A DNA stretch of 34,682 nucleotides from JAFGOM01 sp964428385. GTDB taxonomy: Archaea; Halobacteriota; Methanomicrobia; Methanomicrobiales; Methanospirillaceae. Position 1 is the first letter of the stretch. The number at the start of each line of letters is the position of its first letter. The notes under the pieces are model-generated. The model searched no databases and was not told where the DNA came from. It saw only the letters and a list, made by a program, of their open reading frames with translations. Below, in pieces: positions 1 to 6,304 of the stretch. The stretch lies in the NCBI GenBank assembly GCA_964428385.1, contig CAYRYR010000017.1, positions 1 to 34,682 on the forward strand, in the 5' to 3' direction. The position numbers and the translations under genes are program-made.

Positions 1-33
1 AAATTAGATCTGGATATGGTGTAGGCTGATACA

Positions 34-159
34 TCAGGAATAACTTTTGATAGCTCCCGCAATCATCAAAAAAACTCTGTTTCCCATTTTTGAAACCGCC
101 ATATATCCTGCCATTACTAAAAATAAGAATGTAAATGCTTCAGCTTTTTTCGCAGTCAA
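34..159 (-). CDS. possible 41-residue membrane peptide
   Basis: Unrecognised. The minus strand holds a 42-codon frame from a TTG at 159 to a TGA at 36-34. The product would have a basic N-terminus (TAKKAEAF), a hydrophobic stretch (FTFLFLVMAGYMAV), a short SKMGNR turn and a second hydrophobic stretch (VFLMIAGAI), so it would be a membrane peptide. An AAGGAG motif lies at 174-179, but 14 nt from the TTG, longer than usual. The frame is short enough to be chance; the hydrophobic pattern is the only positive sign. Confidence 0.25.
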   Translation of the reverse strand: MTAKKAEAFTFLFLVMAGYMAVSKMGNRVFLMIAGAIKSYS

Positions 160-229
160 AGGTTTTTTTATTACTCCTTACTGCTAATATCTGTATGTGG
201 TGACAGCAGTGATCCAATTACCGAGATGG

Positions 230-260
230 AATCCGGCTACTCACATCCGGATTGTTTTTC
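230..260 (+). terminator. terminator-like hairpin with T-run
   Basis: A 7-bp perfect inverted repeat, AATCCGG at 230-236 and CCGGATT at 247-253, is followed by a T-rich stretch at 254-260. It has intrinsic-terminator shape on the plus strand, but no plus-strand gene is visible between position 1 and here. It could end a transcript that enters from the left. Confidence 0.3.
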
Positions 261-264
261 TCAC

Positions 265-299
265 TTGTCTGAAATGGAATGGGGGTTTCATTCAGACAA
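265..299. repeat. 35-bp hairpin (inverted repeat)
   Basis: TTGTCTGA at 265-272 pairs with TCAGACAA at 292-299. A bulged A and three further pairs (ATG at 274-276 with CAT at 289-291) extend the stem. It lies 12 bp from the preceding terminator-like hairpin in the gene-poor first 520 bp. Function unknown. Confidence 0.3.
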
Positions 300-523
300 T
301 CAGGACAGCACGTGTCTGTTTCCCGTACTACTGTCACCGGAATAGCACGGCAAATATATCATTTATTCTGCTGTGCAGGGAATATCTCAAAAAAATCGGT
401 TTACCAGATGGAATCAGAATCACTGACAAGCTGGTAGTCATTAGGTGACAGCATGATACATAGCATACTGTTCATCATCTGTTCAAAATCCCATCAGGTA
501 AATACGTCAATAACCTCTGGTAC

Positions 524-652
524 TCACCAATCCAAAAACAATTTCCATGCTGCCTGTTCCTCCTCTTTCAATCCTAACTGATATAGATCAGATATACTAC
601 ATACTCCTTTTTTCCCACAATCAGGTAAACACATGTAAGGAAGCAGAATCAT
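524..652 (-). CDS. possible 42-residue cysteine-containing small protein
   Basis: Unrecognised. The minus strand encodes an ATG-started 42-codon frame (ATG at 652; a second in-frame ATG at 634). The product has a CLPDCGKKGVC segment, three Cys in 11 residues that could bind a metal, then an acidic helical tail (LYQLGLKEEEQAAWKLF) ending LDW. The composition is protein-like, with an amphipathic tail and few rare residues. No clear Shine-Dalgarno (SD) site precedes either ATG. It diverges from the DUF4349 gene starting at 694. It may be a real small zinc-binding-type protein or a chance frame. Confidence 0.35.
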   Translation of the reverse strand: MILLPYMCLPDCGKKGVCSISDLYQLGLKEEEQAAWKLFLDW

Positions 653-693
653 ACTAATCAATGTTGCCTTTATTGAACAGGGATGTGATACAA

Positions 694-1563
694 ATGAAAT
701 ATGTTCTAATTCTATTTACTTTAACCATTTTTTTGGTATCGCTCTGTGGATGTCTCTCAGAGAATGATAAGGAGATACTCTCTCCAAATTCAGTTAGTTA
801 TGATACATCTTTTGCAGGTTATGCCGGAGAAGCCCGGACATTAATGGATGAGATGCCATATGCACCAGAATCTGATAGTAGTATAGCACGATCTCCTGAT
901 ACTGAACAGAAACTTATCAGATCAGGCTCACTGATTCTTGAGGTGACAAATGTATCTTTCATGGTGGACCGTATAACCATCATTGCAGAGAATTATCAGG
1001 GATTTGTCGAAAAATCAACCATGGAATCTGATACAAATGATCAGGTATCAGGGTCAATGATCATCAGAGTCCCGGGAGAGAACTTTGATCCCTTCTTCAA
1101 GGTCATATCTTCTCTAGGCACGATTAAACGACAGGATCTCCAGACAACTGATGTAACTGAAGATTATATTGACAAAGAAGCACAGATACAAGCTCTTACA
1201 GTTCAGCGGGATCAGTATTATCGTATCATCGAGAAGGCAAAAACAGTTGAAGACATTCTCAATGTTCAGCGGGAAATAGACCGGGTCCAGTTGGAGCTTG
1301 ACCGGGTAACCGGGAAGATGAAATATCTTGAGAACCAGATAGCCTTTGGAACCCTCAGGATCTCACTTCAGTCTACTCCTGTCCTGGCCTCAAAAGGAGT
1401 GGATGTATTTTCTCAGGTCATAGAGGAAGCATTATCCGGATTCGTTGGTATGATATCATTCCTGATAATATTCTTTGTAACAATCATTCCCTTACTTATC
1501 ATCATCTACATCATCTATCGTCTTCTTAGAAGAGCAGGGATTCTTCGCAGATTTGCACGATAA
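694..1563 (+). CDS. DUF4349 family lipoprotein
   Basis: A predicted exported, membrane-anchored protein of 289 residues. Residues 1-20 form a signal peptide with a lipobox ending in Cys20 (LCGC). The middle carries a DUF4349-type region (LIRSGSLILEV near the start of the domain, GTIKRQDLQTTDVTEDYID after it). It is followed by a charged, coiled-coil-like helix rich in Q/E/R/D (VQREIDRVQLELDRV) and a C-terminal membrane helix at about 245-280 with a basic end (RRAGILRRFAR). The frame is open upstream to an ATG at 661, but ATG 694 is chosen because it begins the signal peptide. Family members have a lipoprotein head, a periplasm-facing coiled coil and a C-terminal anchor; their function is unknown. 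A terminator-like hairpin follows the stop. Confidence 0.85.
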   Translation: MKYVLILFTLTIFLVSLCGCLSENDKEILSPNSVSYDTSFAGYAGEARTLMDEMPYAPESDSSIARSPDTEQKLIRSGSLILEVTNVSFMVDRITIIAENYQGFVEKSTMESDTNDQVSGSMIIRVPGENFDPFFKVISSLGTIKRQDLQTTDVTEDYIDKEAQIQALTVQRDQYYRIIEKAKTVEDILNVQREIDRVQLELDRVTGKMKYLENQIAFGTLRISLQSTPVLASKGVDVFSQVIEEALSGFVGMISFLIIFFVTIIPLLIIIYIIYRLLRRAGILRRFAR

Positions 1564-1584
1564 ACACACCTCAAATACAAGTAT

Positions 1585-1613
1585 AAAGAGAAAATATTCT
1601 TCTTTTCTCTTTT
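1585..1613 (+). terminator. terminator after the DUF4349 gene
   Basis: AAAGAGAAAA (1585-1594) and TTTTCTCTTT (1603-1612) form a perfect 10-bp stem with an 8-nt loop, 21 nt after the DUF4349 stop. The 3' arm is T-rich, as in archaeal termination sites. Confidence 0.55.
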
Positions 1614-1698
1614 GCTGTGAGGTGAATGCAGACAGCATATCAGAAAACGGGTTTGGTTTATTTGGTATTGTATGCAGGAAAAATACTATGAAAAAAAG

Positions 1699-1818
1699 GA
1701 GGCTGTTGCATAGAACCATTTCAGTGAGGCAATAAGGGCAATTTTCACTGTTAAATCAACAATTATTGCTGGAAATTGCCCTTATTGAACTAATAAAAAC
1801 CATTTGTGCAACAGCCTC
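1699..1818. mobile_element. MITE-like 120-bp palindromic element
   Basis: The ends are perfect 12-bp terminal inverted repeats: GAGGCTGTTGCA at 1699-1710 and its complement at 1807-1818. A second perfect 15-bp inverted pair lies inside (CAATAAGGGCAATTT at 1730-1744 with its complement at 1773-1787). The flanks are AAAG on both sides (1695-1698, 1819-1822), a possible 4-bp target duplication, though the left side is A-rich. There is no transposase frame. The structure fits a non-autonomous derivative of an insertion sequence with GAGGCTGTTGCA-type ends. It sits about 50 bp upstream of pyrC, and its right arm supplies a spurious in-frame TTG (1766) to the pyrC frame. Confidence 0.6.
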
Positions 1819-1867
1819 AAAGAGTCTTCATATTTTATCTTATATCGCATCAGTACCAGTACCACGC

Positions 1868-3142
1868 ATGGATGCAGAGGTACTTGTTCTCAAAGATGTG
1901 ACCATTCCTGATGGACGTGTAACTGATATCACCATACAACAGGGTATAGTACGTCATGTCGGTAGCTCACGACCTGCAGACCATGAGATATCATGCTCTA
2001 ATCTCATCGTCATCCCTGCAGCAGTAGATCTTCATGTACATATGCGGGGAGGGAGTCATCAGGGAGAGAAAGAAGACTGGAATACCGGGACTAAGAGCGC
2101 TTTAGCTGGCGGAGTCACTGTTGTTGTTGACCAGCCAAATACGATTCCTCCACTCACTAATGTCCAGTCGTATAACAACAGGCATTGCGAAGCAGAAAAC
2201 CATTCATGGTGTAATTTTGCCATAAATGCAGGAGTCACTGAAAAAAGTGATATCAGTGGTTTGTGGAACGCTGGTGCCATGATATTTGGAGAAACCTTTG
2301 CCGGTCCTTCCAGTTATGGAGAAGCATTATCACCTGCATCACTTACTAAAGCTCTTCAGGATATCTCTGCATGTGGTGGGATGGCATCAATACACGCTGA
2401 AATGGTCTCTGATGGGACAGATACTAATCTTTTGACGCATCATACCCTCCGCAGTCCACAAGGAGAAGCCGCTGCTATCAGAATGGTAACTGCATGCAAC
2501 ACATCAAAATGCCAGCTCTACTTCTGCCACGTCAGTTCGGGTGCTGCAATGGATGCTGTCAGAGATGCATTCATTGAAGTAACACCGCATCATCTCTTTC
2601 TCTCCCTGCAATATCCTGATGCATCAGATACCAGGTTCCGGGTAAACCCTCCTGTCAGACCGGAACAGGAACGAAAAAATCTTTGGAACCGGTGGAACCG
2701 GATTGATACCATTGCATCAGATCATGCTCCGCACACAAAAAAAGAAAAAAACCTGGATTTTATAGAAGCACCATCAGGGATCCCAGGCCTTGAGACAATG
2801 ATCCCCTTACTGATGGCAGAGGTACAGGCAAAACGAATCTCTCTCCTGGATTTGATAGAGAAGACATCAATTACCCCCTCTTCACTTTTGGGTCTCCCAC
2901 CAGCAGGATATGCTCCAGGTAATCGCGCCGACTTTGCCTTGTATCCGCATACCTGTTCGGCAATTGATCCTGATATGCTCCAGAGTAAAGCCGGATGGAC
3001 CCCTTATGAGGGAATGAATGCCATATTCCCGAACATGGTTATCATGAATGGAGAAATAGTGTATAACAATGGAACGTTTTATCGCGGCCATCCTCACTGG
3101 ATCCCGGGGAGAGGTTATATACCTGCAGCACAAAACGGATAA
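1868..3142 (+). CDS. pyrC: dihydroorotase
   Basis: Zinc amidohydrolase of pyrimidine biosynthesis that interconverts N-carbamoyl-aspartate and dihydroorotate in the cytosol; 424 residues. Visible class I features are the metal-binding HxH (DLHVHMRGG, His56 and His58), GGVTVVVDQPNT, the HAE and FCHVSS segments, EVTPHH, RVNPPVR, and IASDHAPH with the metal-site Asp near residue 285, then GIPGLETM. The reading frame opens upstream to a TTG at 1766, but that part encodes the right arm of the MITE-like element and lies before a TATA-like stretch (TTTTATCTTATAT, about 1831-1845). The ATG at 1868 is about 25-30 nt after that box with no SD, suggesting a leaderless mRNA. pyrE lies about 5 kb downstream, not adjacent. 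Confidence 0.93.
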   Translation: MDAEVLVLKDVTIPDGRVTDITIQQGIVRHVGSSRPADHEISCSNLIVIPAAVDLHVHMRGGSHQGEKEDWNTGTKSALAGGVTVVVDQPNTIPPLTNVQSYNNRHCEAENHSWCNFAINAGVTEKSDISGLWNAGAMIFGETFAGPSSYGEALSPASLTKALQDISACGGMASIHAEMVSDGTDTNLLTHHTLRSPQGEAAAIRMVTACNTSKCQLYFCHVSSGAAMDAVRDAFIEVTPHHLFLSLQYPDASDTRFRVNPPVRPEQERKNLWNRWNRIDTIASDHAPHTKKEKNLDFIEAPSGIPGLETMIPLLMAEVQAKRISLLDLIEKTSITPSSLLGLPPAGYAPGNRADFALYPHTCSAIDPDMLQSKAGWTPYEGMNAIFPNMVIMNGEIVYNNGTFYRGHPHWIPGRGYIPAAQNG

Positions 3143-3167
3143 CCGTGCCAGAAATGCATCTCCTATA

Positions 3168-3325
3168 GGTCCCCAGGTGATTATATGACGAGCGTCATGA
3201 GGTGATCCATGGGACAACCCGGATTTGCGACATTCGTGCACCGCCCGGCTGAGGGCGTTTAACAGGTGAAGAACGGCAAAAGCCACTTGTGATCCATGTT
3301 TGTTAGTGCCGGGCGACAACACATT
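3168..3325 (+). ncRNA. candidate structured small RNA (H/ACA-like)
   Basis: The gap between pyrC and DUF167 is clearly more GC-rich than other gaps in the window and folds well. Hairpin 1: GTCCC (3169-3173) with GGGAC (3211-3215), enclosing ATGAC/GTCAT (3185-3189/3194-3198) around a GAGC loop. Hairpin 2: an all-Watson-Crick 8-bp stem CGCCCGGC (3242-3249) with GCCGGGCG (3308-3315), enclosing ACAGGT/ACTTGT (3262-3267/3285-3290, one G-T pair) and a GGC-AAAA-GCC cap. ACA overlaps the foot of hairpin 1 (3214-3216) and directly follows hairpin 2 (3316-3318). Stem, internal pocket, stem, then ACA is the archaeal H/ACA guide layout, but I cannot show a clear kink-turn or a target. Alternatives are a processed 3' UTR of pyrC or an uncharacterised RNA. 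Strand is inferred from the ACA placement and a T-rich end near 3333. Confidence 0.4.
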
Positions 3326-3342
3326 AAAAAATCTTTTCTGCT

Positions 3343-3678
3343 ATGAAAAACGACATAACTCTTATTTCTGATGCATTTGTCGAGTCGGTTAATTCTGTAA
3401 TAATCACCATTGATGTTTCAGCCGGGAGTAGTATGGACATCTTTCCTGCCGGATACAATCCCTGGAGACGAGCACTTATTCTCAGAACAAAAGCACCTGC
3501 TGTTCAGGGAAAAGCAAATAAAGCCATTATCAGCCTGATTGCTGAAACATTACAGATAAAAGAGACATCACTCTCACTCATCAGTGGGCATACATCCTCA
3601 CTTAAACGCATCAGTGTCTCCGGTTTCAATCAGGATGAACTGATACATATCATTGAAGAACATCTGTCATCAAAATAA
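3343..3678 (+). CDS. DUF167/UPF0235 (YggU-like) protein
   Basis: Small conserved protein of 111 residues. The family core is visible: V-I-I-T-I-D-V near residue 22, ALILRTKAPAVQGKANKAII (family pattern: L..kapP..GkAN.ali), then ETLQI, LSLISGHTSSLKRISVSG (family: v.i..G..sr.K.v.i.G). YggU-type proteins are widespread and have no agreed biochemical role. The ATG at 3343 directly follows the candidate RNA region; no strong SD is seen. It is the gene before dnaG on the same strand, and the dnaG promoter lies in the 115 bp between them. Confidence 0.85.
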   Translation: MKNDITLISDAFVESVNSVIITIDVSAGSSMDIFPAGYNPWRRALILRTKAPAVQGKANKAIISLIAETLQIKETSLSLISGHTSSLKRISVSGFNQDELIHIIEEHLSSK

Positions 3679-3779
3679 ACCTCAAGCCGAATCAGCTCAC
3701 AGGTATATTATATCTTTTCTTCTGACACAGTCATTATGTCATGACCACTATCATAGTGATTGCAAAGGACATGATGAAC

Positions 3780-3785
3780 AGGAGG
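3780..3785 (+). promoter_or_regulatory. SD that fixes the dnaG start
   Basis: AGGAGG lies 8 nt before TTG 3794. It rules out the longer frame that begins inside DUF167 at 3653. A TATA-like GTATATTATATC sits at 3703-3714 upstream, implying a leader of roughly 55 nt. Confidence 0.75.
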
Positions 3786-3793
3786 AACTATTA

Positions 3794-5089
3794 TTGTTAT
3801 CAGAGGATACTTCAAAATATCGCATTATACTTGATGTTCATACCGAGGGGGTGGTGGAACGCCATGATGTAGTTGGTGCTATTTTTGGTCAGACTGAAGG
3901 GCTCCTTGGCGAGGAACTCGACATCAGAGACCTCCAGCGCATGGGTCGGCTGGGTCGTATTGATGTTCGAATCACCAGTCAGATGGGGAAGAGTACCGGC
4001 ATCATTGTTATTTCATCATCTCTTGATAGGGCAGAAACTGCTATCATTGCAGCGTCACTTGAGACGATTGAGCGGATTGGACCATGTGCAGCAGAAATTT
4101 CTGTTAGTACAATTGAAGATATCAGGATCACAAAAAGGCGTGAAATTCTTGAACGTGCAAAATTCCTCTTACTGGAGCGATTTGATGATACATCAATAGA
4201 TGCTGAGAGCCTGATAAATGAAGTAAGGGAAAGTCAACGAATAGAAAAGATGGAGATTTTCGGAGACGAAAGTCTTCCATCAGGCCCTAATGTACGGATA
4301 TCTGATGCAATTATCGTCGTGGAAGGGAGAGCAGATGTAATTAATCTGCTCAGATATGGCATAAAAAATGCTATCGCTGTTGAGGGAACAAATGTTCCGG
4401 AATCAATCATTGAACTCTGCAGAAGAAAAACCACGACCGCATTTTTAGATGGAGACAGGGGAGGAGATCTTATCCTTAGGGAACTGCTTCAGGTTACTGA
4501 TATCGATTTTGTTGCATTCCCCCCGCGTGGCAGTTCAATAGAGAACCTTTCGAGAAAAGAGATAATTAAATCTCTGAGAAATAAGGTTCCTGTTGATTAC
4601 ATTTTAGAGAATGAGATAACAAAAGTATCGATAGAAGCGCTTTCAGCATTACAGATGGAGATGGATGAAGAAGAACAGATGTCTCCTGATGCCTCTACAG
4701 TAAATTCTGCAGATACAAAAGAGACACCATATCCAGCTGAACCAGAACAGGTCACGATACAGAAATCTCAGTCTGATGCAGAGACCAAACGTTCTGATGG
4801 ATACCGTTCTCCCTTTGATCACATCGCAGAAGTTAGGGGGACAAATCGTGCCCGACTTATAACAGCCGATTTACGTTCTGTAAGAGAGACAGAAGCAAAC
4901 AACTCTGATGCTGTGGCAGCACAGTTTATTTCGGAACCGGTACAGGGACTGGTCATAGATGCTCCTGTCAATCAGAATCTGATAGATCGGGTTACCCATT
5001 TTGGTCTATCGTATATTGCTGCACCGGTGTTTGTTGATATCGTAAAGAGACCGGCAACCATCAGGCTTATTCGATTCCCCAAAACCTGA
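3794..5089 (+). CDS. dnaG: archaeal DnaG-type primase
   Basis: Toprim-fold protein of 431 residues. Archaeal DnaG has been reported both as a primase and as an exosome-associated factor. The N-terminus matches the archaeal family (DTSKY, then GVVERHDVVGAIFGQTEG, DLQRMGRLGRIDV). The Toprim core is complete: catalytic Glu177 in VVEGRADV and the DGDRGGD motif with Asp219 and Asp221, followed by FPPRGSSIENL. Residues about 275-345 are a low-complexity acidic/Gln linker, then a C-terminal conserved block (RARLITADL, VQGLVIDAPVNQNLID, YIAAPVF). TTG 3794 is chosen because AGGAGG sits 8 nt upstream and the family N-terminus begins there; the open frame extends artificially back to 3653. Confidence 0.95.
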   Translation: MLSEDTSKYRIILDVHTEGVVERHDVVGAIFGQTEGLLGEELDIRDLQRMGRLGRIDVRITSQMGKSTGIIVISSSLDRAETAIIAASLETIERIGPCAAEISVSTIEDIRITKRREILERAKFLLLERFDDTSIDAESLINEVRESQRIEKMEIFGDESLPSGPNVRISDAIIVVEGRADVINLLRYGIKNAIAVEGTNVPESIIELCRRKTTTAFLDGDRGGDLILRELLQVTDIDFVAFPPRGSSIENLSRKEIIKSLRNKVPVDYILENEITKVSIEALSALQMEMDEEEQMSPDASTVNSADTKETPYPAEPEQVTIQKSQSDAETKRSDGYRSPFDHIAEVRGTNRARLITADLRSVRETEANNSDAVAAQFISEPVQGLVIDAPVNQNLIDRVTHFGLSYIAAPVFVDIVKRPATIRLIRFPKT

Positions 5090-5146
5090 ATCATCGTACC
5101 TATTTTTATATTTTTCGATTCTAATCTGTATACCCGGAGGGCTTAG

Positions 5147-5428
5147 GTGCACAAAGATGAACTAATTTTACTCCATCAAATGCTTGTAGAGGTAAAGGAG
5201 TATATCCAGGAGCATGATCCAAAAGTGAATTTTTCTGAATACAGTTCTCTTAAAATATTACCAACACAGACACATCGCAGCAAATTAGAGCATAAATATG
5301 CAATATTTGTACTAGGCAATGAGATAGCACATGCAATGCGGGAAATCGATTTTTCATCTGCTGCACGGGTGTCGGCACGGATGCGGGAACTGTCAGAAAA
5401 AACATTAAAAGAACTTTCAGCAGAATAA
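5147..5428 (+). CDS. UPF0058 family protein
   Basis: Archaeal protein of 93 residues and unknown function. The family pattern is visible: MHKDELILLHQMLVEVK at the start (family: mhKdELi.lHqlm), a central SLKILPTQTHRSKLEHKYAI, and a helical C-terminus (ARVSARMRELSEKTLKELS). It begins at GTG 5147 with GGAGG at 5136-5140, 6 nt upstream. A TATA-like TTTTTATATTTTT at 5102-5114 puts the transcript start just before the SD. It ends 1 bp from the stop of the convergent ATP-grasp gene. Confidence 0.87.
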   Translation: MHKDELILLHQMLVEVKEYIQEHDPKVNFSEYSSLKILPTQTHRSKLEHKYAIFVLGNEIAHAMREIDFSSAARVSARMRELSEKTLKELSAE

Positions 5429-5429
5429 T

Positions 5430-6218
5430 TTACCTTTTTTCACACTGTTTTAACAGATATTCTGCTAACAGACATGGAATGGGTGTTGTCATACAGTGCC
5501 AGTTTGGGGTTCCGTTTACTTCAAGAACTGTATACGTGTCACCATCAGAGATAAGGTCAACTCCTCCATAATCAACCCCGACACAGGAAGCTGCTTCTGA
5601 TGCAATCCGCCCCATCTCCTCATCAATAACGACAGACCTGCCAAATCCTCCCTGATGGATATTATGAGTTAACGTATCTGATTGTCTGACTATAGCACCG
5701 ATTGGTTCTCCATCAAGGACAAATACCCGGTAATCCCGGTCATTCCAGATATATTGCTGAAGATACCAGGGGGGTGGCGGCAGCTCTTCTACTGATTGTA
5801 TCAGAACAATTCCATTTCCATCAAATCCATATACCGGTTTGTACACCACTTTTCCATAATCCTTAATGAAAGATGCAGCCATATCAAGATCATTACAAAA
5901 TAGGGTAGTTGGCGTTTCTATCCTGTCACGCATGAGGAGGACTGATGTGCTAACCTTACTCGCACAGGTAACAATTGCTTCAGGTCTATTGATTAAGCGA
6001 TTATGCAATGAAAGAGCTTTAATACATTCAAATTCATATCCGTCCTGCCTGATACCACATACCCAGATGACCTCTCCACTAAGACCGGTATCTAAAGGAT
6101 TAATCAATGAAAGATCCAGTATCTCATAGACCTCGTTCATCCGTGAAAGTTCGCGCATGACCATTCCGGTTGAATTGTCGTCAGATGTGTCTGTTGGTTT
6201 TGGAATGATATAGATCAT
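5430..6218 (-). CDS. RimK-type ATP-grasp ligase
   Basis: Predicted ATP-dependent carboxylate-amine ligase, 262 residues. ATP-grasp signatures are VYKPVYGFDGNGI (ATP-binding Lys and glycine loop, about residue 126), YLQQYI with downstream RDYRVFVLDGEPIGAIVRQ, and a C-terminal metal site GGVDLISDG followed by LEVNGTPNW (E-x-N). In methanogens, RimK relatives include MptN and CofF, which add glutamate to tetrahydromethanopterin and coenzyme F420; this could be one of them or an uncharacterised paralogue, and the substrate cannot be read from sequence. A GATATAAG box about 30 nt before the ATG, with no SD, suggests its own leaderless promoter, although it lies 86 bp downstream of tes on the same strand. 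Confidence 0.78.
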   Translation of the reverse strand: MIYIIPKPTDTSDDNSTGMVMRELSRMNEVYEILDLSLINPLDTGLSGEVIWVCGIRQDGYEFECIKALSLHNRLINRPEAIVTCASKVSTSVLLMRDRIETPTTLFCNDLDMAASFIKDYGKVVYKPVYGFDGNGIVLIQSVEELPPPPWYLQQYIWNDRDYRVFVLDGEPIGAIVRQSDTLTHNIHQGGFGRSVVIDEEMGRIASEAASCVGVDYGGVDLISDGDTYTVLEVNGTPNWHCMTTPIPCLLAEYLLKQCEKR

Positions 6219-6304
6219 ACATTTTCGTACGATATTAGCAGTCTCATCTTATATCACGCTATGAAATGAGATCAAATAAAGCAGGTCAGAGAGAAAAAAC
6301 TGGA

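Noticed and set aside
197..448. 83-codon plus-strand frame in the first gap
   Set aside because: It begins at GTG without an SD, runs through both hairpins, and has no family-like composition.
480..500. GTTCAAAATCCC resembling a tRNA T-loop
   Set aside because: No acceptor, D-arm or anticodon stem can be built around it.
1766..1867. N-terminal extension of pyrC from TTG 1766
   Set aside because: It translates the right arm of the MITE-like element, precedes the probable TATA box, and does not resemble the dihydroorotase N-terminus, which begins at ATG 1868.
2882..3322. 146-codon minus-strand frame across the pyrC end and the GC-rich gap
   Set aside because: Most of it is antisense to pyrC and the rest runs through the hairpins; the product has no domain-like features.
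3653..3793. Longer dnaG frame starting inside DUF167
   Set aside because: The family N-terminus starts at about 3794, where a strong SD lies 8 nt upstream of TTG; the extra 47 codons have no family match.
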